A DNA stretch of 29,164 nucleotides from a virus. The translations under genes were made by a program, and so were the position numbers. The stretch spans positions 1-29,164 of the IMG/VR virus record IMGVR_UViG_3300009124_000074; one strand, written 5' to 3'. This document shows, piece by piece, positions 6,825 through 13,400 of this stretch (positions are counted from its first letter, which is position 1; each line of letters starts with the position of its first letter). The notes beneath the pieces were generated by a model. It was not told the DNA's origin and searched no databases. It was given only the letters and a program-made list of their open reading frames with translations.

Positions 6825-7241
6825 ATGATCATCACCTACAGCCCTCAACTGGAAAACCCGCCTCGGGATAAGGAAGTCACTCTGGGCTTCTCCATCATCA
6901 GTGGCAAAGCAGGCGGGACTGAATACATCCAGCTCAAGTCTGGGGTCAACCGTGATGTTGACCCTGGTGACTGGGAGAAAATCAAGGAGGTGCCCCTGGT
7001 GGCAGAACTCCTCTCCCTGGGTGCTCTCAAGGTGCAGGAAGACGTAGAAGAGGTCACCACCGGTAAGGAGGAAAAGCCTGCCGGTGGCCTCACCACGATG
7101 CCTGTCAAGGAAGCTCTCGACGCGATCCACGGAACCTTCGATCTGGACCTGCTCAAAGAGTGGGACTACGCCGAAAACCGTGTTCGTATCAAGAACGCAA
7201 TTGCTAAGCGCATCAAGGCTGTAACTGAAGGCGAAGGCTGA
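6825..7241 (+). CDS. Unknown protein next to the capsid gene
   Basis: A 138-residue protein. The N-terminal half is beta-like (EVTLGFSIISGKAGGTEYIQ, then SGVNRDVDPGDWEKIKE) and resembles short beta-barrel proteins placed after capsid genes; the second half ends in a helix (LDLLKEWDYAENRVRIKNAI) of the kind seen at the end of small head-tail joining proteins, which often report on a neighbouring position. It starts at ATG 6825 after a 21-base gap, with weak AGGT upstream, and its stop overlaps the following ATG by one base (TGATG). I do not recognise a named family. Gene order makes a head-completion or connector accessory role likely. Confidence 0.75.
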   Translation: MIITYSPQLENPPRDKEVTLGFSIISGKAGGTEYIQLKSGVNRDVDPGDWEKIKEVPLVAELLSLGALKVQEDVEEVTTGKEEKPAGGLTTMPVKEALDAIHGTFDLDLLKEWDYAENRVRIKNAIAKRIKAVTEGEG

Positions 7242-7549
7242 TGGCTGTCACCTCCACCACGTTTTTGGCACGGTTCCCGGAATTCGCAAACCTGGAATCT
7301 GCTGTGGTCGAGGGCACCATCGCGGAAGCTGGTCGGCAATGCGACAGTGATGTGTGGGGTGACCAGCATGATGACGCGGTTAATTATCTGACTGCTCATC
7401 TGCTGGCTGCCCGTACACAAGCCATTGGCCAGCAAATCGGAGCTGTTTCATCGGCAGCTAACGATTTTTCCACGTATAAGAGCACTGCTTACGGTGCTGC
7501 TTATCACGCTCTTCAAAGCTCCCTCGCAGTCTCAGGCTTTGCTTACTAA
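7241..7549 (+). CDS. Head-tail adaptor, DUF4054-like
   Basis: 102 residues starting TTFLARFPEFANL (about residues 6-18), the signature opening of DUF4054 / gp6-like head-tail connector proteins: an RFPEF motif followed by a helix, then Trp39 and a helix with AVNYLTAHLLAAR (about 46-58). These proteins form a dodecameric ring under the portal and extend the channel on which the stopper docks. The size is standard for the family. The start is coupled to the previous stop (TGATG), and the stop forms TAATG with the next start. Position after the major capsid protein agrees with the call. Confidence 0.87.
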   Translation: MAVTSTTFLARFPEFANLESAVVEGTIAEAGRQCDSDVWGDQHDDAVNYLTAHLLAARTQAIGQQIGAVSSAANDFSTYKSTAYGAAYHALQSSLAVSGFAY

Positions 7550-7926
7550 TGGGAGCCTACTCACCGTTCGACAATGCAAGTCTGTCGTTTGAGGTCTACG
7601 GCTCATTTGCTTACGACTCTCAGACAGGGAATCGCGTTCCGGTCAATACAACCGAGACTTATACAGCAAATATCCAGCTGCAATTAAATAAGTCAGACTT
7701 TAAGCCTGGCATTGATGAAAGCGAGATGACTTGCAAGGGTCGTCTCCTTTCTCCCACGACATTCAGTGCAAAGGTAAAGGTAGGAAGTATTGCCAACTGC
7801 ACTGTTAACGGTGTATCAGGCACTATCCGCCTGACAGACCTCGGAACAAATACTTTGCCCTATGCCAGGAACACCTTGTTTCAGGAGTTCACTGGCGTTT
7901 TTGAGCAGACAGGCAAGGGAGGTTAA
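7549..7926 (+). CDS. Putative head closure / stopper protein
   Basis: A 125-residue beta-rich protein (SLSFEVYGSFAYDSQTGNRV, later YTANIQLQLNKSD and KVKVGSIANCTVNGVSGTIR). In siphoviruses the gene between the adaptor and the tail-completion protein normally encodes the head-closure (stopper) protein, a small beta-barrel of this size. I see no diagnostic motif, so the name rests on order, length and beta character. Coupled upstream by TAATG. Codon use is more relaxed than in the capsid gene, as expected for a low-copy part. Confidence 0.65.
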   Translation: MGAYSPFDNASLSFEVYGSFAYDSQTGNRVPVNTTETYTANIQLQLNKSDFKPGIDESEMTCKGRLLSPTTFSAKVKVGSIANCTVNGVSGTIRLTDLGTNTLPYARNTLFQEFTGVFEQTGKGG

Positions 7927-7928
7927 TC

Positions 7929-8300
7929 ATGGCCCAGCCACAGAAGCTAGATACATCTGCTTTTGAGAAGGCTGTTTCTAATGCCACGCAGGCCTTGGTA
8001 AATCGACTTTCCGTTGAATATACCAACGAGATCTCATCTCCCAAGTGGAAGTGGGTTGATGGTGCATACCGTGACATCGTCGACACGGGGAGGCTTCGCG
8101 CATCTCAAACTGTACGACGAGTTTCTAATACTGAGTTTCAATTCAGTTGGCCCGTTGAATACGCCGCTCAGGTGCATGAGGGTACAAAGCTCAAAGGTGG
8201 GGGTGAATGGCCAGCAAGGCCGTGGACTCGTACTGCGCTGGAGAACGTAGACCCTAAAAGTTACTTTGAGACTATACTTAGGAGAGAGTTAAGTGGCTAG
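7929..8300 (+). CDS. Tail completion protein, HK97 gp10-like
   Basis: 123 residues. The pattern DTGRLRASQTVRR (about residues 51-63), WPVEYAAQVHEGTK (about 74-87), then WPARPWTRTALENV (about 94-107) is typical of HK97 gp10 / minor tail Z-like proteins, where a Y-x-V/A-x-x-V-H-x-G-T segment precedes a conserved ARPW motif and a final helix. These proteins complete the tail's upper end and help join it to the filled head. A good Shine-Dalgarno (GGGAGG, 7917-7922) lies 6 bases before ATG 7929. It overlaps the next gene by eight bases. Confidence 0.83.
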   Translation: MAQPQKLDTSAFEKAVSNATQALVNRLSVEYTNEISSPKWKWVDGAYRDIVDTGRLRASQTVRRVSNTEFQFSWPVEYAAQVHEGTKLKGGGEWPARPWTRTALENVDPKSYFETILRRELSG

Positions 8301-8694
8301 TGTATCCCAAATACGCAGTTTAATTAACTCGGCAATCGGGTCCAAACTAGGAAATTACAATCTCCCAGATGGATCCACGTCCCCCGCCCTATGGGTACGG
8401 GGTCAGCAGCAAGTTCCCAAGGATTGGACAATCAGTGGCATCGAATGTGTCATTGATGAAGTTCCTGAAATGGTGAACAGGCCCACCTTGTCCCAAGCAG
8501 TTGTTTTAGACACCCGTTGGGGTGTTTACATCACCAGCTACGACACGGCTCAAACACTAGCCGAGGTGCGCGAGCTTCTCTTTCAGTGGTTCCCGGATAT
8601 CCAGGATCCTGTGCATGTTGCTCAGACCGACATCTCCTTTGAAACTCTGAAAGTATTTATCCCCGATTACTCAATTCAACCTGAGAGAGGCTAA
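8293..8694 (+). CDS. Probable tail terminator protein
   Basis: 133 residues with an alpha/beta layout: an N-terminal helix (SQIRSLINSAIGSKL), a central beta sheet (IECVIDEVPEM, later WGVYITSYDT) and a helix (LAEVRELLFQWFPD). This fits tail terminator proteins (lambda gpU-like), which cap the completed tail tube and bind the connector. The gene lies where the terminator is expected, between the completion protein and the tail tube. The start is GTG 8293 inside the end of the previous gene, with an AGGAGAG-like Shine-Dalgarno just upstream. No diagnostic motif was seen. Confidence 0.68.
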   Translation: MASVSQIRSLINSAIGSKLGNYNLPDGSTSPALWVRGQQQVPKDWTISGIECVIDEVPEMVNRPTLSQAVVLDTRWGVYITSYDTAQTLAEVRELLFQWFPDIQDPVHVAQTDISFETLKVFIPDYSIQPERG

Positions 8695-9263
8695 TGGCTA
8701 ATCTTCCTGGTGGTGCTTTTGCTAAGGGGCGGGACCGCATTGTGCGGGTCGCTAGCCCCGGTGGCACCCGTCAAACCTGCACCGTGACCAACGGTGCCAT
8801 CACCCTGCCCACGGGTCTGACCTACAACTTCCTGAAGGGCGCAACCCGAGCTGAATTTACTCCGGCTCCTAACTCCCAAGAATTCTTCCTGCTGGGCGAC
8901 AACGGCTGGCGAGATTCCGTGGGTGTTACCCAAGCTGGTGAGTTGGCTTGCTCTGCCTTCTTCATCAACAGCCTGGACGCAAGCAACGTTCCCCAAGCTG
9001 ATATTGACGCTGGTCTTCAGCTGGTGCTCAACGCAGAATCGGATCCCGACGTGGAGATCTGGGTTGAGATGTTCACCTTCCTGGGCGAAGACGCAACCAA
9101 CAACTACATCTACCACTGCCGTGCCTTCCAGGGTTCTGTGGTCAACGTGTCTGAGGCTGCTCCCTCTGACGGCCTGATCGAGTACTCCTGGACCTTCCAG
9201 TCCCGTGGCACGATCTGGGCTGGTACCTACGACGCTGGTCAGACCGCTCTGTCTGTGTACTGA
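8694..9263 (+). CDS. Major tail tube protein
   Basis: 189 residues, mostly beta, beginning LPGGAFAKGRDRIVRVASP. Like other siphovirus tube proteins it has a central ADIDAGLQLVLNAE / VEIWVEMF region and ends with DGLIEYSWTFQSRGTIWAG, resembling the C-terminal hairpin of tube subunits. It is shorter than lambda gpV (246) and has no added Ig-like domain. Capsid-like codon preference (ctg, ggc, acc, cgt, gac) points to high copy number. Position between the terminator and the chaperone pair is where this gene always lies. Start ATG 8694 overlaps the previous stop (TAATG), with GAGAGG upstream. Confidence 0.85.
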   Translation: MANLPGGAFAKGRDRIVRVASPGGTRQTCTVTNGAITLPTGLTYNFLKGATRAEFTPAPNSQEFFLLGDNGWRDSVGVTQAGELACSAFFINSLDASNVPQADIDAGLQLVLNAESDPDVEIWVEMFTFLGEDATNNYIYHCRAFQGSVVNVSEAAPSDGLIEYSWTFQSRGTIWAGTYDAGQTALSVY

Positions 9264-9490
9264 TGAAAGTTGATCTGCTGGTCTCTGAAGACAAGCGGTC
9301 ATACTTCATCAACTGCGTTCAAAACGGCGAATTACTTGAGGTGGGGGCGGTTTATATCGCCCCTTCGTCGTGTTCGCCTATGAATCTTTTATCTGAAGAT
9401 GGTGCTAAGTTGACCGTGGCGATTCCACCCGAGGCCTTAGATCCTCATTCAGAAAGGGTGGCCGTAGACACGTCATTTTTCATAGAGTAA
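9263..9490 (+). CDS. Small unknown protein between tail tube and chaperone
   Basis: A 75-residue protein, probably beta-rich (MKVDLLVSEDKRSYFINCV), with no motif I recognise. It is coupled on both sides (TGATG with the tail tube gene, TAATG with the chaperone gene). Its codons are not biased like those of the tube gene. A tail-assembly accessory role is inferred from location only. Confidence 0.65.
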   Translation: MKVDLLVSEDKRSYFINCVQNGELLEVGAVYIAPSSCSPMNLLSEDGAKLTVAIPPEALDPHSERVAVDTSFFIE

Positions 9491-9987
9491 TGAGCAAGTA
9501 TTCTGCGCTCTTTTTCCAGGAAAAGGAATATCACGAGATTGGTCCTTTCCGCTTTCCGATCTATGAAGATCTGGTGGCTGGCGAGGCTGAAGGTGTCGAG
9601 AACCTAGCTCGTAAGCAAGCTCAAAACACCTATACGCTCTTGAAGATCGCAAAAGCGGTCTCTAAGAAAAAGAAGATCAGTGTCAAAGCTGCTCTGGAAA
9701 TGCTGTCCGCCGATGTAGACGGTGATAACGAGGTTCTGTACGAGTACGCCGAAGAGTTGGCAGACGTGCAGCGAGACTCCGCCACCGTGGCTGAGCAGCA
9801 GATCGAGATGGCGACCCTGTTCATCCGCTATCGGGGTGAGATCCAGGATCCTGAGGGCAAGCTGGGGTGGATCACGCTCCCCGACTGGACCCGTGAAGAC
9901 ACCGCCGTTGTTCCTAACAAGATCCTCAATGAGATCTTTGAGTTCGTGAACTGGGAACGCAACGGCTGGCCTGAAGAGGGAAAGTAA
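9490..9987 (+). CDS. Tail assembly chaperone, gpG-like (zero-frame product)
   Basis: 165 residues, helical and acidic, with a short beta start (YHEIGPFRFPIYEDLV) then helices including QAQNTYTLLKIAKAV and EYAEELADVQRDS. It lies just before the tape measure gene, where siphoviruses encode the G/GT chaperones that coat the tape measure protein and recruit tube subunits. The last codons GAG GGA AAG TAA contain the heptamer G GGA AAG, allowing tandem slippage by one base backwards so that translation continues in the overlapping frame. Without slippage the protein ends at 9987. The sequence does not resemble lambda gpG closely, so the name rests on position, size and the frameshift signal. Confidence 0.82.
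   Translation: MSKYSALFFQEKEYHEIGPFRFPIYEDLVAGEAEGVENLARKQAQNTYTLLKIAKAVSKKKKISVKAALEMLSADVDGDNEVLYEYAEELADVQRDSATVAEQQIEMATLFIRYRGEIQDPEGKLGWITLPDWTREDTAVVPNKILNEIFEFVNWERNGWPEEGK
9978..9984 (+). promoter_or_regulatory. -1 ribosomal frameshift site GGGAAAG
   Basis: The heptamer GGGAAAG is read as G GGA AAG in the zero frame, one codon before the TAA stop at 9985-9987. Slipping back one base re-pairs both tRNAs on GGG and AAA and continues with GTA ACG CAG. This is the X XXY YYZ form, and the same heptamer makes the G-T fusion in phage lambda. Confidence 0.88.
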
Positions 9988-10433
9988 CGCAGGAGGAGCA
10001 AGACCCAGAAGAGCTTCTGGAGTTCTATCGCAACTACCTCCTGTCACCCAGGTTCGACGCCCGTAAAACGTACATGCAGGTCAAATGTTCCCCTGTTGGT
10101 GGGGACTACGACCGCTGCAACTTTCTGCGTACTCCCGTGAAGGAGATCATGTACGTTTTGCAGTACTGCTTTGACGATGAAAAGCGTCGGGCGAACTTGT
10201 TCTCCATCAGTACCGCAAAGCTTGCTCAGATCGTTCTACAAACGGCCCACGCCTTTGGTGGAAGCAAAGAGCCTGTCCGAGCGAAGATCACAGACTTCCT
10301 GCCGTTTGAGCTGGATTCTGAAGCTTCTGAGCGCGAGGATCTTACCAAACAGATATTGACTAAACTTATTAAGAGTAGGCGTATTCCTACGCACGTAATT
10401 GCTGCTCTAAGTCCTCACATAACCCCTGGGTAA
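9984..10433 (+). CDS. GT-type extension of the tail chaperone, reached by -1 frameshift
   Basis: This frame is closed by TGA 9972-9974, so entry from the slippery site at 9978-9984 gives a continuous extension of 149 residues (VTQEEQDPEELLEFYRNYL..., to the TAA at 10431-10433). The fusion would total about 314 residues. The first in-frame ATG is at 10074 and lacks a nearby Shine-Dalgarno; starting there would discard a well-formed N-terminal helical part, so an independent start is unlikely. The extension has segments such as YVLQYCFDDEKRRANLFSIS and a C-terminal helix, consistent with a T domain that binds the tube subunit. It ends three bases before the tape measure start. Efficiency of slippage cannot be judged. 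Confidence 0.83.
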   Translation, partial: VTQEEQDPEELLEFYRNYLLSPRFDARKTYMQVKCSPVGGDYDRCNFLRTPVKEIMYVLQYCFDDEKRRANLFSISTAKLAQIVLQTAHAFGGSKEPVRAKITDFLPFELDSEASEREDLTKQILTKLIKSRRIPTHVIAALSPHITPG

Positions 10434-10436
10434 ACT

Positions 10437-13400
10437 GTGGCATCTCTCGGCGACCTGACTCTATTTATTTCCGCCGAGACGGGTAGAGCCAAGCAAGATA
10501 TTGACAGACTCGGCAAAGACGCTGACCGCGTAGCCAGTAAGAAGAGAGAGATCGGCTTTTCAGTAGAGAAGGCCCGTAATGATATTAAAAACTTCAAGCG
10601 GGATATCGAGACGGTCGGTACCGCGCTGAAGAAGACCTTTCAGGTCGCTAAAAACACCCCGCTTTTTGATGATGAGGTTGAAGCGGCGGAAGCTGTTGCC
10701 AAAGGGGTTGGCAAGATCGGTTCTGAGCTGAGCAAGGCCCGTAAACCTGGCCTGGTCCTGCAGCGGACCTTTCAGGGCATGGGCGGCAGCGTGGCCGCTC
10801 TTGTCAATCGTCTGGCCAAGCTTGGCTTTGCTCTCTACGGTCTCCAACAGATCACAGGTGTCCTGAACCAAGCCTTCGGAGGCTTCTTCAACGCCACCAT
10901 TGGTAGGGCCATCAAGCTGGAGGAGACGATCCTCAAGACCCAGGTCGCCCTGGCATCCACTAATGACGTTCTGCGTGGTGGAACGGCCATCACGGACCCC
11001 TACGAATCGATCGTTGCCCTGACTGGGGTGATCGAGCAGCGGATTGCGAGTATCCGTGACCGCTCCCTGGAGCTGGCAGGCGTCACCAGTGACGAAGTCA
11101 TCGAAGTCTTCGGGATGGTGTCCCAGCAGGTGGGGCAAATCGGAGGAAGCCTTAAGGACGCTGAAGACCTGGCCATTTCCTTTGCAGGTGCTCTGGGAAC
11201 GTTTGGAATCCCTCTCTACCAGGCTCGTCAGGAGATCGGATCGATCCTCCGAGGTGATATCACCACCGACTCCTACCTGGCAAAGGCCCTTGGCATCACG
11301 AACGACGACGTTCAGAAGGCCAAAAACACGACTGAAGGTGTCGTTGGCTTTCTGCAACAGAAGCTATCGACAGCTGTAGCCGGTCAAAAGATCGCGGCCC
11401 AGTCATTCAGTGGTGTTCTCTCGAACATCGTCGACTTTCAGGAGCTGATTGGTCAGGCCTTCGGCTCCAACCTCGTACAGCCCCTCATTGACGGCCTCTC
11501 GGGGGTCTACAACCTGCTAGTTGCGGTCAAGGACCAAGCACTCACAGCCGCCACTGCGATCGGTACCGCAGTAGGACGTGCAGGCCAACTTGTAGGCGGC
11601 GCTGTTACGGCTCCAGTAACAGCACTTGCTGGGGGTAATGCAGGGGCCACAAAGGGTGCAGATGCCACTCAGAGAGCAGCTATAGCCGTCTCGCAGGCTC
11701 TTGAGAAACTCGCCCTAGATACCCAGAAGACCTTCAGTCAGATCAGTGGAGAAGTCGCAAAGCTTCTGGCCAAGCTCGCTGTTGGGTTCAAGAACCTGGG
11801 ATCGGCCTTTGTCGGTCTCAACGTCGAAGTCTTCAAGAGTCTGCTGGAGACTTTCAAAGCTCTTGCCCAGGCAATTCAACCTGTTGCCACCGCATTCTCA
11901 GGACTATTGACTGTTTACGGTCAGTTCCTGGATTTGCCTGCCGTGCAGGTGCTGTCAAGCATCGCGGCACAGTTCAAAGTTCTTGAAGCGGTAGGCGTAA
12001 ACGGGTTTATCAAGATCATTGCCACTGGTGGTGCTTTTATCGCCAGCCTGGGCGCTATCAAAGCCGCTATCGCCACTGTCGCGGCTGTGATCAGCAGGGG
12101 CCTAGCAATGGCGCTCGCGACTGTCGGAACAGCCTTGCAGGCTTTCGGTGTTGCGTTGAATGCGCTCCTTGAGCGACTGGGTATCGCGAACGCTCAATTA
12201 ACCGCTCTTTCAGCCCGACTGACCGCGACTGGAGCCTCTGCGACTGCAGCCGCAGCTGGGATGAAAGGTGGTGCTGGTGCCGCAGGGATGCTCGGTGGTG
12301 CAATTAAGGGCCTAATGATCAAAATGTTGGCCTTCAACGCATTGTTGTTGGCTGCTCAGCTGTTGATTGCAGCTTTGGTCGAGGGTTATGCCCGTTGGGA
12401 ACGTGCCAATAAGCAAGCGAAGGCGATTGATCGCTTCCGCAACAGCATGGACAAACTCAACACGACGTTCAAGAACGTCAATGAGAACTCCACTGCTGCA
12501 CAACAAGCGCTGAAAAGGGTAGCTGAGACTGAAGCCAAGAAGGAACTTGAGGAACTAGAGAAGGCTTATGCCGAAGCTGCAGCTGAAGCTGACAAACTTT
12601 CAATTAAGGCTGCTCGACTTAAAAAAGCTTACGAAAGCACTGGTGGAGGTATCGGAGCTGGATCATACGCAGGCAATCCTCTGTTGGAGTTAAGGGAGAC
12701 TGAAAAAGCTACTGCCGCTGCACTTCAACGCCGCAATAAACTTGAGGCGGATTTCAACGAAGCCAGCGAAAAACATAAGGCTTATCTAGCAGCCAAGACT
12801 ATTGATGAAGAGGTCACGACACGGTCTAAAAAGTTAGGAGAACTGAACGAGAAGCTCGCTAAGCAGCAGCGTGACTTGAATCGTCAGATTGTCAGTGATC
12901 GATTTAACGCAGAACAGGAGCTGGCTTCACGCCGCTTGGATCTGGAGCGCAGCATTGTTCAAGAGCAGATTGAGCTTGTCTTTAATCGCAACCGTAGTCT
13001 GATCGAAGGAGAGGAAGGGGCATCCGCTGCAGCACTCAGGGGTCTGGTCGAATACTCCAAGCAACGGATGGAGGATGAGGCCGACTTTGAGCGCCAGCGT
13101 AAGCAGATGGTCCTTGACCTTGCGGACCTTGAGAAGGAGCTTGAGGACTACAAGTTCAATATCGGTGAGAAGATTCTTGAGCTGAAAAAGCAAGGTGCCA
13201 AGCTCGATAAGGAGACCGCTGAGTACGTCCAGAAGGTCTATCTGAAGATTGCACGGGACCAGGGAGCCAATCTTGCCGCTCTGCTCTCTGGTAATCCAGG
13301 ACTCACTGCAGGCAGTGGCGCGAGGGTGGGGAATACAGGACGGAGCACCGGTCCTCATCTAGACCTGCGCTCAAGTAATAAGGAACAAGTCCTCAAGGAC

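Noticed and set aside
5943-7130. 395-codon ORF on the minus strand opposite the capsid gene
   Set aside because: It mirrors the strong third-base bias of the capsid gene, has no protein-like motif and no ribosome site, and no other gene is on that strand.
10074-10433. Independent 119-residue gene starting at ATG 10074
   Set aside because: No nearby Shine-Dalgarno, and the frame is entered cleanly from GGGAAAG with 30 good codons before this ATG.
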